From positions 1 through 42,887 of the forward strand of contig JBJXEY010000226.1 in the NCBI GenBank assembly GCA_046153355.1: a stretch of 42,887 nucleotides of DNA, read 5' to 3'. This DNA is from 2-02-FULL-62-17 sp046153355 (GTDB lineage Bacteria > Pseudomonadota > Gammaproteobacteria > Burkholderiales > SG8-39). The position numbers and the translations under genes are program-made. Below the pieces are notes generated by a model. The model had not been told where the DNA came from, did not search any database, and worked only from the letters and a program-made list of their open reading frames with translations. How positions within the stretch are numbered: the stretch's first letter is position 1; each line of letters begins with the position of its first letter. Shown here piece after piece: positions 1-8,343 of this stretch.

Positions 1-884
1 CGATCTCCCCCGACGGGGTCAAGGCCTAGTTTGTCGAATCGCTCCAGTGTTGATGTAGAGGCCAGAGCGGCTTTCGCATCACGGTAGATTTTTTCGATGA
101 TGTCGCGCGGTGTGCCGGCGGGCACCATCAGGCCGTTGAGCGCATACACCTGCACGTTATCGAAACCTAATTCGGCGAAAGTAGGCACACCGGGAAACTG
201 TTTTGCCCGCCTCGCCGCGGCCACCGCCATCGGTTTCACGCCGGCAGTTTGTATGGCATTGAGCGACTCGGGCACCAGGCTTAGCACTAGATCCACTTGG
301 CCCGCAGCGAAGGCCTGACCTGAGGGCGCGCTGCCGCGATACGGCACGTGCAACAGTTGCAATCCGGCGGCCTGCGCGAACAGCTCCGTACCCACGTGGC
401 CCGACAAACCCACGCCGGCCGAGGCGTAGCTCACCTTGCCAGGGCGCGCTTTGGCGTAGGCAATTAATTCGGGCAGTGTCGCCGCCGGTACATTGCCATT
501 GGCGAGCAGCATGTTGGGTGTGGTGGAGAGCAGGATCACCGGCGCAAACGCATCCTGCGCATAGGGAACATTGGGATACAAAAGATAGGCCATGATGTTG
601 GTGGCAAGCGTGCCCAGCAGAATGGTGTAGCCATCCGGCGCCGCTTTGGCCACCACCTCGGTGCCCAGCATACCGCTTGCGCCACTGCGGTTCTCCACCA
701 CCACCGGCTGGCCCCAGGTTCGGGCCAAATGATCGGCGACGATACGCGCCGCGAGATCGGTGGCGCCGGCCGGCGGAAACGGCACAATCACGCGCACCGG
801 TTTGGCGGGATACGACTGACCCAGGGCGGAATGCTGGACGAGCGTCAATAGCAGCGCTAGAAATAGGTTTCTCAACTCAAACAA
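1..884 (-). CDS. Bug/TctC-family tripartite tricarboxylate transporter substrate-binding protein, 3'-truncated by window edge
   Basis: Periplasmic solute-binding protein of the Bug family, which captures carboxylates or similar small organic anions. The reading frame runs off the left edge. About 294 residues are present and roughly 30 C-terminal residues are missing. A signal peptide (hydrophobic LFLALLLTL, then ALGQ) precedes the typical mature start SYPAKPVRVIVPF. The family motifs VVVENRSGASG, APDGYT and LLHVPYRG are all visible. I chose the TTG at 884 because GGGAGA lies five bases upstream and no ATG in this frame precedes the signal peptide. It lies 22 bp downstream of the ankyrin gene on the same strand and is probably cotranscribed with it. 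The ligand cannot be inferred. Confidence 0.92.
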   Translation of the reverse strand, partial: MFELRNLFLALLLTLVQHSALGQSYPAKPVRVIVPFPPAGATDLAARIVADHLARTWGQPVVVENRSGASGMLGTEVVAKAAPDGYTILLGTLATNIMAYLLYPNVPYAQDAFAPVILLSTTPNMLLANGNVPAATLPELIAYAKARPGKVSYASAGVGLSGHVGTELFAQAAGLQLLHVPYRGSAPSGQAFAAGQVDLVLSLVPESLNAIQTAGVKPMAVAAARRAKQFPGVPTFAELGFDNVQVYALNGLMVPAGTPRDIIEKIYRDAKAALASTSTLERFDKLGLDPVGGD

Positions 885-906
885 AGTTTTCTCCCGGAAA
901 AATTCA

Positions 907-1593
907 TCAACGTGCCTGTGCACGTTCCAACAACATCACCATCTCTCGAAAGCCGCGTCGCCTGGCGTGCTCCAGAGGCGTCACGCCTTGCGCATCGGCG
1001 ATGTTGGGGTTGGCGCGGTTCGCCACTAACAAGCGCACGATCTCGGTATGCCGCGCGCCGCCATCGCCCAAAATGACTGCCTCAAGCAATGCCGTCCATC
1101 CCAGGCGATTGACATGATCGACATTGATTGGCGTCTTCAACAATTCGCGCACCGTTTCCACATGGCCATAGTGACAGGCTGGGATCAGCGCCGTGCCGCC
1201 GTAGCGATTAGTGCTTTTCAGATCGGCGCCCGCAGCCAATGTGGCGCGAAGTATCTCTACATGGCCGCTGGCGCCAGCGAGCAGGTAGGGCGAATCGTCG
1301 ATGGCATCCTTGGCATTGACATCGGCGCCGGCGGCAATCAGCAATTTAGCGACCTCGATGCGATTTTGCTGTGTGGCGGCGAGCAACGCGGTGCGTTTTC
1401 TTTCATCGCGTGCGTCGATCTTGGCGCCTTTGGCCAAAAGATTTTTTACCGCGGCCACGTCACCGCGCTCGGCGGCGGCAATGAATTGACGTTCGAGGGT
1501 AGGTTCCGCGGCCAATATCAAGCCGCCACCTGCCGTTAGCAAAAGCAAGATGGTGGCGACAAAAGTTGCGGATAAGAATTTTCTGTGCTGCAT
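907..1593 (-). CDS. Exported ankyrin-repeat protein
   Basis: 228-residue protein with an N-terminal signal peptide (MQHRKFLSATFVATILLLL, then a small-residue region ending ILAAEP) followed by five to six consecutive ankyrin repeats of about 33 residues. The repeats show the usual pattern (GDVAAVKNLLAKGAKIDARD, then VAKLLIAAGADVNAKD, GHVEILRATLAAGADL, GHVETVRELL, IVRLLVANRANPNIAD). Ankyrin repeats are protein-binding scaffolds, and the signal peptide places this one in the periplasm. The frame is open up to 1662, but ATG 1593 begins a good signal peptide and has AGAGG just upstream. It is followed by a Bug gene after 22 bp. The partner is unknown. Confidence 0.88.
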   Translation of the reverse strand: MQHRKFLSATFVATILLLLTAGGGLILAAEPTLERQFIAAAERGDVAAVKNLLAKGAKIDARDERKRTALLAATQQNRIEVAKLLIAAGADVNAKDAIDDSPYLLAGASGHVEILRATLAAGADLKSTNRYGGTALIPACHYGHVETVRELLKTPINVDHVNRLGWTALLEAVILGDGGARHTEIVRLLVANRANPNIADAQGVTPLEHARRRGFREMVMLLERAQAR

Positions 1594-1713
1594 GGCCTCT
1601 ATGTTAGCGTTGAAAAAGCCGCAAGCGCTTCGAGTGGGCATTGCAAAAAACGCGACCGACACGAACCTGCTCTAATCGACTAAGCGAAGCAAATCATAAC
1701 GGGAGAGATGTCT

Positions 1714-3032
1714 ATGTTGAAAGCGGCAATGTTGGCGATGCTCATGGCATTGACCCATGCGGGTCTTGTGCTGGCTCAAAGCAACCCGCTGTATGTGCCG
1801 CTTAGCCCCGCCAAGGCGGTGTTCTACAAACCCGATGCTGGCCCCGCGCCGCGTGTGGGCATTGTGGTGATGCATCGCGTCGCCAATTATCTGTCGCATG
1901 TGTCGTGCACCGAATTCTCCCGACGTGGCTTCGCGGTGCTGTGCATGAACTCGCGCTTCGATAACAACGAGGTGCGGGTGGTTTGGGAGCAGATCGCGCT
2001 GGATGTAAAGGCCGGGGTCGAGTACCTCAAGCGCCAGCCGGGCATTACCAAGGTGGTGTTGTTTGGCCACAGCGGCGGCGCGCCGACCATGTCGTTTTAT
2101 CAGGCGGTGGCCGAGAACGGCGTGGCCTATTGCCAGAACCTGAAACGCTTGACCCATTGCGGCAACGAGCTGGCGGGATTGCCGCGCGCCGATGGCATTG
2201 TGTTCGCCGATGCGCACCCTGGGTTTCCGATGACCATTTTGCGCGGTTTCAACCCGTCGATTCTGGATGAGAAAGACCCAACCAAGATCGACGCCTCACT
2301 TGACCCCTTCGATCCGAAGAACGGCTACAACCCCAAGGGAGAGTCGCGCTATTCGGCGGAATTTCAGAAGCGCTACTTCGAAGGTCAGTCCACCCGCATG
2401 AATAAGCTAATCGACAGCGCGGTAATCCTGCGCGAAAAAATGAAACGCGGCGGGCATTACTACAAGGACAACGACATCGTGGTGATCGCCCGTGGCGGTA
2501 ATCCGGTGGGAGGGCCTGGCGGTGTCGCCTCATTGCACGTCTTGCAGCCTCCATCGAAGCCATCATGGCAACGTCACGCCCGCAAAAACTGATCAAAAAC
2601 GATGGCTCGATCAGTAGCGAAAATATCCGTAGCGTTGCCGTACCCGACCCTTCGCAACGGGAAAGCAACCAAACATTCGATTCCGGCACCAAGGTGTATA
2701 GCGTGGTGTCGTTTCTGTCATCGAACGCGGTGCTCTCGACTAACTCGCTGGATGGCATCGACCATTGCTCGACCAATAACTCCACCGTTTGCGCAGTGCA
2801 ATCGATCAGCGTGCCGGAACTGTTTCTCGCCATGGGCGCGGCTAATTTCATTCGCGACAATGAACTCACCTACGATCTTGCCCGCAGCAAAGACAAGGAT
2901 TACGCCGTGATCGAAGGCGCGCTGCATCCATTCACCCCTTGCCGGGCCTGCGAGAAAACGCCGGGTCAGTATTCCAATACCGTGAAGAATCTTTTCGACT
3001 ATGCGGCGAAGTGGATCAATGCCCGCTTTTAA
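1714..3032 (+). pseudogene. Secreted alpha/beta hydrolase gene interrupted by a -1 frameshift
   Basis: Two overlapping frames together spell one protein of about 440 residues. The first frame (1714 to stop 2592) gives a signal peptide (MLKAAMLAMLMALTHAGLVLAQ) and an alpha/beta-hydrolase core with nucleophile motif GHSGGAP. The second frame, open from 2502 to 3032, continues it (ATSRPQKLIKNDGSI through CRACEKTPGQYSN to KWINARF). The frame changes between about 2502 and 2525, in the G-rich stretch GGTGGGAGGGCCTGGCGG, as expected from loss of one base. After the shift, the first frame only adds an unrelated tail. ATG 1714 is preferred over 1708 because GGGAG is then correctly spaced. Either a recent inactivating mutation or a sequencing error; no canonical slippery heptamer was seen. 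Confidence 0.75.
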
Positions 3033-3060
3033 GGCAATGCCGAGCGGACCGGGTGTAAGC

Positions 3061-3096
3061 TGATAATATAGTCAGTATTCTGACTAGATTGAGGGG
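3061..3096 (+). promoter_or_regulatory. Promoter/operator of the Phd-PIN toxin-antitoxin module
   Basis: A perfect 7-bp inverted repeat, TAGTCAG-tatt-CTGACTA, occupies 3069-3086 next to a -10-like GATAAT at 3062-3067. The antitoxin ribosome-binding site (GAGGGG, 3091-3096) follows directly. Phd/YefM antitoxins are known to autorepress by binding such palindromes at their own promoter. The sites are seen directly; the regulatory role is inferred. Confidence 0.55.
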
Positions 3097-3101
3097 CCCC
3101 C

Positions 3102-3347
3102 ATGCACACTTGGCCGGTACAGGACGCTAAAGCGCGTTTCAGTGAATTCTTGGAAACCAGCCTCGCGCAAGGCCCGCAGGTGGTGACCAAGCACGGCAAG
3201 GCCGCAGCCGTCCTGGTACCGATCCGGCAATGGGAGGCACTGCAAAGCACTGGCAAACGCGCATTGAAAGAGCTGTTGCTTGATCCCGCCGCGCCAACGG
3301 GCATCGTTTTGCAGCCGCGAGGCAAGCTCAGATTGCGCCGTATTTAA
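3102..3347 (+). CDS. Type II antitoxin, Phd/YefM family
   Basis: 81-residue antitoxin. The N-terminal Phd fold is recognisable: WPVQDAKARFSEFLETSLAQGPQVVTKHGKAAAVLVP matches the usual pattern of alpha1 (DAKARFSEL), beta strands with a VT+HGK turn, and A(A)VLVP. The C-terminal half is variable, as expected for a toxin-wrapping segment. It starts 16 bp after an inverted-repeat operator and is followed after 27 bp by a PIN-domain toxin, so the two form one TA module. It is expected to bind and neutralise the toxin and to repress the promoter. Confidence 0.88.
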   Translation: MHTWPVQDAKARFSEFLETSLAQGPQVVTKHGKAAAVLVPIRQWEALQSTGKRALKELLLDPAAPTGIVLQPRGKLRLRRI

Positions 3348-3374
3348 TAGTCTGCGACCCAAGTTTCGAACTTA

Positions 3375-3782
3375 ATGTTCCTGCTCGATACCAATATCAT
3401 CTCGGAACTGCGCAAACCCAAGCCGCATGGCGGCGTTGTTACGTGGGTCGCGAAGCAGGAAACCGCGGCACTTTTTATTTCGGCGATGAGCATCGCCGAA
3501 ATTCAGCGTGGCATCGAAAAGACTCGCGAGAATGATCCCGAGAAGGCCGCGCAAATCGAGGCATGGCTTCTGCAACTGATTGGCAGCGGCCAGGTTCTAC
3601 CCATGGATGCGGGTGTTTGCCGCGAATGGGCGCGGATCATGCTTCGCCGCTCCGGCACTTTGGTTGAGGATGCGTTTATCGCCGCGACCGCCACCGTGCA
3701 TCGGTTGACGGTGGTCACACGCAATGTGCGCGATTTCAAAGTTTTCGAAGTGAAAACGTTTAATCCCTTTGAATCAAAGTAG
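3375..3782 (+). CDS. Type II toxin, PIN-domain ribonuclease (VapC/FitB-like)
   Basis: 135 residues, the normal length of a single PIN domain. It begins MFLLDTNIISELRKP, the typical VapC/FitB start. The acidic residues expected for the metal-dependent RNase site are D5, E42, D99 and D120 (in AMSIAEIQRG, LVEDAFIAATA and TRNVRDF). VapC-type toxins cleave RNA when the antitoxin is lost. The site looks intact, so the toxin is probably functional. It is paired with the Phd-type antitoxin just upstream and ends 23 bp from the end of the convergent HigBA-type module. Confidence 0.9.
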   Translation: MFLLDTNIISELRKPKPHGGVVTWVAKQETAALFISAMSIAEIQRGIEKTRENDPEKAAQIEAWLLQLIGSGQVLPMDAGVCREWARIMLRRSGTLVEDAFIAATATVHRLTVVTRNVRDFKVFEVKTFNPFESK

Positions 3783-3805
3783 TGGATGGCGTTAGGCAAA
3801 GACTC

Positions 3806-4108
3806 CTACACCAACTCGAGTCTTACTTTTCGCCCGAGCGCCGAAGCCGCGCGGTTCAGGGTGCCCAGACTGACACCGTCGTTGGAAGGATCGAGCACGC
3901 GATCCAGTTGCCAGCGAGAGGTTTTCATGCGTTTCGCCATTTCCACCTTGGTGATCCCCTGCGCACGCATGGCTTTGGACAATTGCCAGGCGATAACCTC
4001 CTTGATGGCCTGTTGCGTGACGGATTCGAAAATTCCCTCTTCCTTCAACCAATCGTCCACCCGGGGGCCGCGATGGGTCTGCTTTGAGGGTTTAATTTTT
4101 GCAGTCAT
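3806..4108 (-). CDS. Antitoxin, XRE-family helix-turn-helix (HigA-like)
   Basis: 100-residue DNA-binding protein. The C-terminal half carries an HTH (ITKVEMAKRMKTSRWQLDRVL) followed by VSLGTLNRAASALG, a pattern typical of Xre/HigA antitoxins. It overlaps the upstream toxin gene by four bases (ATGA, 4105-4108), so the two are translationally coupled with the toxin first, the order usual for HigBA-type modules. It is expected to neutralise the toxin and repress the shared promoter near 4475. Confidence 0.86.
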   Translation of the reverse strand: MTAKIKPSKQTHRGPRVDDWLKEEGIFESVTQQAIKEVIAWQLSKAMRAQGITKVEMAKRMKTSRWQLDRVLDPSNDGVSLGTLNRAASALGRKVRLELV

Positions 4109-4449
4109 TGTTCAAGTTCCTTTTTTCGTTTGCGCGCTAGTGCCAAGTCGGCTTTTGGTGTTTTGGTTGTTTTCTTGATAAAGCCATGCAACACAAACGC
4201 TTCCCCATCGGCGATGTAGAAAATCAATCGTGCGGTGCGCTCACTTGGCAGCCGCGACCGCACCTCCCACAATCCATCACCGATGCTTTTGCACACGGGC
4301 ATGCCAATCGGCCAGCCAAATTCCACTCGCGCAAGATCGCCGCCGATTGCGTGTTTGTCCACGACAGGCAATTTGCGAAGCCACTCACGGACCGGACACG
4401 TTCCGTCGCCTGCCTGGTAAAACCGCGCGACAATTTTCTTGTGGGCCAT
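4105..4449 (-). CDS. Toxin, RelE/HigB superfamily (phage Gp49-like)
   Basis: 114-residue basic protein. It has the features of Gp49-like/RelE-fold toxins: PVREWLRKLP near the N-terminus, then IGMPVCKSIGDGLWEVRSRLPSERTARLIFYI, FVLHGFIKKT, and a lysine/arginine-rich C-terminus (LARKRKKELEQ). Members are ribosome-dependent mRNA endonucleases. The C-terminal arginine/lysine cluster and the aromatic core are present, so it looks intact. It is first gene of a two-gene unit with the XRE antitoxin. A TATAAT-like -10 lies at 4474-4479 on this strand. Confidence 0.86.
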   Translation of the reverse strand: MAHKKIVARFYQAGDGTCPVREWLRKLPVVDKHAIGGDLARVEFGWPIGMPVCKSIGDGLWEVRSRLPSERTARLIFYIADGEAFVLHGFIKKTTKTPKADLALARKRKKELEQ

Positions 4450-4933
4450 AAATGAACGACGACTTGCCTATGTATTATATTCCGTACTTCACCTTTGCCA
4501 TTAGCCGACGGGACGCGATATCTGTTTGTCCGCCAACGGCGAGCAGGCGCGTTGTCATGCCTACCGAACTGAAACGCTTCAGTGATTGAATCCATCGATC
4601 TATTACGGAATAACGCGCCTGGAGCATTGGCGTTGACCTGATCTTGACGGCCGGTCTGGAAACCCCCTCCTTAGGGCAAAAAAGGGAAAGCGTCGATGGG
4701 CACGAGTCCGACAACTTTGCGGGGCCGACGTGGTTTATGGAATAAAATTGCAAACATTATGTATGGAGAGTCAATGACTGTTGCACTCGTAGGCAAGATT
4801 TGCATTCTGTAAATGAGATAGATCAGAGCCTCGACCGCGAGTATCGGTGCAACACCGCCAAACGGATTTCCGTCTCATTGCGTACCGTTGCAAAATGGCA
4901 ATGTAATATGCGACCCAAGACGGAGGCACGATC
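4450..4933. other. 484-bp intergenic region with TA promoter and possible debris
   Basis: No convincing gene. It contains a minus-strand -10 box (TATAAT, 4479-4474) for the HigBA-like module. A 9-bp inverted repeat (TATTCCGTA at 4478-4486, TACGGAATA at 4604-4612) encloses about 117 bp. A 12-codon ORF with a good ribosome-binding site (4774-4812, MTVALVGKICIL) may be a leader or a truncated gene start. A 92-codon minus-strand frame (4475-4753) has no recognisable domain. The right end carries the GGAGG site of the next Bug gene. Confidence 0.4.
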
Positions 4934-5920
4934 ATGGTCAAATTAGAAGCGCGGGCATATATGTCGACGGCCGCATTGTTTTGCGGCATGGTTTTTTCTT
5001 CTCTGGCGAACACACAGTCCTACCCCGCCAAGCCAGTGCGCCTGGTCACCCAGTTCTCTCCCGGCTCAAGCGGCGATACGCTGATTCGCACTTTTGCGCA
5101 ACCCTTCTCCGAGCAACTTGGCCAACCGGTGATCGTGGAAAACCAGGCAGGCGCGAGCGGCATTCTGGCCGCGCAGCAGGTGGCGCGCGCGGCACCCGAC
5201 GGTTATTCCTTGTTGGCGGGAACCTCGGCCACGCAGGTGATTCGCCGTTTCATGGCGAAGTCCATGCCTTTCGACCCGGCCAAGGATTTCACGCCGATTT
5301 CCCAGTTGATCGAATCGGTGACGGTGATTGTGGCGGCGCCTTCGTTGCCGGTGAATAGTCTTCGTGAGTTGCTCGACTACGCCAAGGCGAATCCGGGGAA
5401 GATCGCTTATGGCACCTCGGGGGTTGGCAGCGAGCATCATCTTTCGGGCGAGCAGATTGCGCAGCTCTCTGGCGTGCAGATGGTGCATGTGCCCTACAAG
5501 GCGAGCTTGCAGGCGCTGCTGGATACTGCTGCGGACCGTCTGCCGATGGCATTCACCATCCTTTCGGTGGCGATGCCGCAGGTGAAGGCGGGCAAGGTGC
5601 GCTACATCGCCGTGGTGGGCGATAAACGTTCGCGGCGCCTGCCGGATGTGCCGGCGTTAGCCGAGGGCGTGCCGGGCTTCGAGCCGCCACCGAGCTGGAC
5701 CGGTGTGTTTGGGCCCGCCAATCTGCCCCCGGCCATCCTTGCACGAATAAGCGCCGATACCATCAAGGCGATGACACTTCCCGATACGCGACAGAAACTG
5801 GACGCGCAAAGCTTAGACGTGGTGGCGAGCACGCCCGAGGCATTCGCTGCGTTGATCCGCCGCCAGACTGAGTTGGTCGGAAAAATCGTCAAGGCCGCGG
5901 GTATTCAGCCTAGTGAATAG
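4934..5920 (+). CDS. Bug/TctC-family substrate-binding protein
   Basis: 328-residue periplasmic binding protein of normal family length. A signal peptide (MSTAALFCGMVFSSLANTQ) precedes the mature start SYPAKPVRLVTQFSPGSSGDTL. Family motifs VIVENQAGASG, APDGYSLLAGTS and MVHVPYKA are present. ATG 4934 has GGAGG nine bases upstream. Only 51 bp separate it from the following Rieske oxygenase on the same strand, so its ligand is plausibly the oxygenase substrate or a relative. The usual ligand-contact PYKG is PYKA here. No TctA/TctB membrane components are nearby. Confidence 0.93.
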   Translation: MVKLEARAYMSTAALFCGMVFSSLANTQSYPAKPVRLVTQFSPGSSGDTLIRTFAQPFSEQLGQPVIVENQAGASGILAAQQVARAAPDGYSLLAGTSATQVIRRFMAKSMPFDPAKDFTPISQLIESVTVIVAAPSLPVNSLRELLDYAKANPGKIAYGTSGVGSEHHLSGEQIAQLSGVQMVHVPYKASLQALLDTAADRLPMAFTILSVAMPQVKAGKVRYIAVVGDKRSRRLPDVPALAEGVPGFEPPPSWTGVFGPANLPPAILARISADTIKAMTLPDTRQKLDAQSLDVVASTPEAFAALIRRQTELVGKIVKAAGIQPSE

Positions 5921-5971
5921 TCGCGCTGCGGAATAATTGTGATAGGCGAGAAACGAATAAGGAGTCAAGCA

Positions 5972-7117
5972 ATGGAAGCGCATGAAGATCTAGCCCACAT
6001 CGGCCCAGGCACGCTCGCCGGCAAATTCTTGCGCCGCTTCTGGCAGCCGGTGCTGGTGGGCGATGAGTTATTAGCAGGACGCCCGAAACGCATCCAGGTA
6101 CTGAACGAATATTTCACTGCCTATCGCGGTGACGATGGCGCGGCGCACCTGGTGGCCGATGCCTGCCCACATCGTCAGACGCAGTTGTTCCTTGGCTGGG
6201 TGGAGGGCAACGATATTCGTTGTTTTTATCATGGTTGGAAATTTGATCCGAACGGCAACTGCGTGGAGCAGCCCGCCGAGAACGAGGCTTATAAACAGCG
6301 CATCAAGATTCGCGGCTATCCGACCAAAGAGTACCTAGGCTTGGTGTTCGCCTACTTAGGCGAAGGCGCGGCGCCGCCCTTCCCACTGATGCCGGAAATC
6401 GATGCGGTAAAAGACACGGTGTTCTACAACCGTCATCCGGTGCCCTGCAACTATTACCAGCGCATCGAAAACGATATGGATGAGTTGCACCTGCATTTCG
6501 TGCACAAGGTGAGCACCGACGAAGTGGGCTTGGTGGAGTTTCCCGATATCAATGTCACCGAAACCGATTACGGCATTTTGCGCAAAGGCATACGCAAGGA
6601 ATCGGGGCATAACGTGACGCGTACTGCGTTTTGGATGATGCCCAATGTATTGATGACCTTCACGCCGGGGCGGCCTTCGCGTCCTCAATGGATGTTGCAC
6701 CTGGCCTGGCGCGTGCCGATTAGCGACACCGAGATGTGCAGTTTCATTGTTGCAGCTGAGAAAGGTGGCGGCGAGGGCTTGAAAGCGCGGCCCGAGATCG
6801 AGCCGGATGCTAATTTTCTTACCGATGAAATTCTCCAAGGGCGCATGCGCATTCAGGACATCAGCCCCGATTACCCCAATTTGTTCATGGTGCAAGATAA
6901 CGTCGCACTGGGTGGACAGGGACGCTTGGTTGATCGCAGCAAAGATCACCTTGGCCAATCGGACAAGGCGTTGATTTTTCTTCGCCGCATGTGGTCGCGA
7001 GAGTTACAGGCGCTGGCCGAAGGGCGCGAACCCAAAGTTTGGCGGCGCCCGGCGGAATCGTTTCTGCTCGCCGAGCGCAGTCGTGAACTTGAGCTTGCGG
7101 GCGCGATTACCGCCTAG
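5972..7117 (+). CDS. Rieske non-heme iron oxygenase, alpha-only phthalate-dioxygenase-like type
   Basis: 381-residue aromatic-ring oxygenase. The N-terminal Rieske [2Fe-2S] site is C65-P-H67 and C84-FY-H87-GW. The mononuclear iron site is in the segment ENDMDELHLHFVH, with ligands H173 and H178. The C-terminal stretch (VDRSKDHLGQSD, then IFLRRMW) resembles phthalate dioxygenase-type enzymes that work without a beta subunit, and none is present here. ATG 5972 has AAGGAG eight bases upstream; a GTG at 5939 is less likely. Such enzymes need a reductase for NAD(P)H electrons, and none is encoded in the window. It sits between a Bug protein and an ABC importer, which suggests an imported aromatic acid as substrate (inference). 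Confidence 0.9.
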   Translation: MEAHEDLAHIGPGTLAGKFLRRFWQPVLVGDELLAGRPKRIQVLNEYFTAYRGDDGAAHLVADACPHRQTQLFLGWVEGNDIRCFYHGWKFDPNGNCVEQPAENEAYKQRIKIRGYPTKEYLGLVFAYLGEGAAPPFPLMPEIDAVKDTVFYNRHPVPCNYYQRIENDMDELHLHFVHKVSTDEVGLVEFPDINVTETDYGILRKGIRKESGHNVTRTAFWMMPNVLMTFTPGRPSRPQWMLHLAWRVPISDTEMCSFIVAAEKGGGEGLKARPEIEPDANFLTDEILQGRMRIQDISPDYPNLFMVQDNVALGGQGRLVDRSKDHLGQSDKALIFLRRMWSRELQALAEGREPKVWRRPAESFLLAERSRELELAGAITA

Positions 7118-7194
7118 CGACAAATCGCGCGGCGCTACTTATTTTGTGCCATCCATCAAACGTCTCTATGTGTAACGAAACAGGAATCTTCAGC

Positions 7195-8298
7195 ATGATC
7201 GAATCATCGCGTGTAGTTACCGCTCGTCGAGGCCTCTTCTTGACGCTGGCCGCGCTCACCCTGGCGTGCTCGGGCTTCGCCATCGCGCAGACTCCAGTCA
7301 CCCCGGCGCTAAAACAACTTGCCGCCGCCGCCGACAAAGAAGGCGTCTTGTTGCTCACCTGGAGCGCCGGCACGATGGGCGGCGCGGCGGGCGCCCGTGT
7401 ATTCGAGGAGAGTATCAACAAGGCCTATGGCACCAAGCTTCGTATCCGCTGGGTGCCGGGCCCGGCCATGCCCAATGTGGGTCAGCAGATCGCCATGCGC
7501 GCCGGCAGCGCGCTGTCATCCCCCACCGATGTGTACATGGGCTTTTCGCGCAATATGGCGCAGTTGTTAAAGCACGATCTGTTTCTCTCGGCCGGTTGGC
7601 GCGAATACAACCCAGATCGCCTGACCGACGCGGTGGTCGAGCGCAACACCTTCGTGAAGGTGGTGTCGGCGACCTTGGGGTGGACTTACAACACCAAACT
7701 CGCGCCCTCCAGACCCGAGAAGCTTGAGGATTTTTTAAAGCCTGAATGGAAGGGCAAGGTGGCCACCACGTCGTTTGCCAGTGGCTTTGATCAGATCGGT
7801 GCGAAAGACGCCTGGGGTCTGCAGCGCACGGTGAAATTTGCGCAAGGCTTTTCGCAGAATGTGGCCGGTTTCATGCGCTGCAACGAGATGGAGCGGTTGA
7901 CCACGGGAGAGTTCGTCGCCCTGGTCACCGATTGCAGTGGTGATTCAGCGCAGGAAGCCATTAAAAGAGGCGCGCCATTGGCGCGGGTACTGGCACCCGA
8001 TGTGCCGTTGATCAGCTTCTTCTATTTTGCGGTGCCCAAAAACGCCGAGCACCCTAATGCTGGTAAGCTTTTTACCGCGTTTGCCGCCTCACGCGAAGGC
8101 CAGGCCATCATTCGCGATCAGACCTCGGGCGACCTGCATTTGTATCCGGAATCCGATACTGGCAAAGAAGTTAAAGCGGTTGAGGTCAAGCACAAGTTTC
8201 AATTCAAACATGCTGACATCGGCTGGCAAACCGTCAACGACGAGGGCAACAACTCGCAACAGCAGGTGGAGAAAATCCTCAGGCGAGATGGCAAGTAG
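7195..8298 (+). CDS. ABC transporter substrate-binding protein (iron/thiamine/phosphonate-type cluster)
   Basis: 367-residue periplasmic binding protein. The signal peptide is RRGLFLTLAALTLACSGFAIAQ. The mature part has the pattern of extracellular solute-binding proteins of the FbpA/PotD type: DKEGVLLLTWSAG, ADVYMGF-like SPTDVYMGFSRN, LGWTYNTKLAP, LEDFLKPEWKGKVA, and a C-terminal helix region (AGKLFTAFAASREGQAIIRD). ATG 7195 directly precedes the signal peptide; in-frame TTG 7144 and ATG 7168 are alternatives. Next come a fused permease and an ATPase, giving a complete importer. The typical FbpA iron-binding tyrosine pair is not obvious, so the ligand may be organic. Confidence 0.88.
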   Translation: MIESSRVVTARRGLFLTLAALTLACSGFAIAQTPVTPALKQLAAAADKEGVLLLTWSAGTMGGAAGARVFEESINKAYGTKLRIRWVPGPAMPNVGQQIAMRAGSALSSPTDVYMGFSRNMAQLLKHDLFLSAGWREYNPDRLTDAVVERNTFVKVVSATLGWTYNTKLAPSRPEKLEDFLKPEWKGKVATTSFASGFDQIGAKDAWGLQRTVKFAQGFSQNVAGFMRCNEMERLTTGEFVALVTDCSGDSAQEAIKRGAPLARVLAPDVPLISFFYFAVPKNAEHPNAGKLFTAFAASREGQAIIRDQTSGDLHLYPESDTGKEVKAVEVKHKFQFKHADIGWQTVNDEGNNSQQQVEKILRRDGK

Positions 8299-8343
8299 GC
8301 GAAGCAGCTAAGTTATCTCTCGACTCGTTTTGGCAAGGCATTC

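Noticed and set aside
2502..2525. Programmed -1 ribosomal frameshift in the hydrolase gene
   Set aside because: No X-XXY-YYZ slippery heptamer and no obvious downstream structure; a point indel or sequence error is simpler.
2249..2869. Long minus-strand frame opposite the hydrolase gene
   Set aside because: Shadow of the real gene; no domain, and composition follows the opposite strand.
4478..4612. A 9-bp inverted repeat enclosing about 117 bp, like a small transposable element
   Set aside because: Arms do not extend beyond 9 bp, no target-site duplication was seen, and no second copy occurs in the window.
4774..4812. 12-codon ORF with good ribosome-binding site ending KICIL, like the start of a Rossmann protein
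   Set aside because: Too short to identify; the resemblance may be chance. Mentioned only in the intergenic entry.
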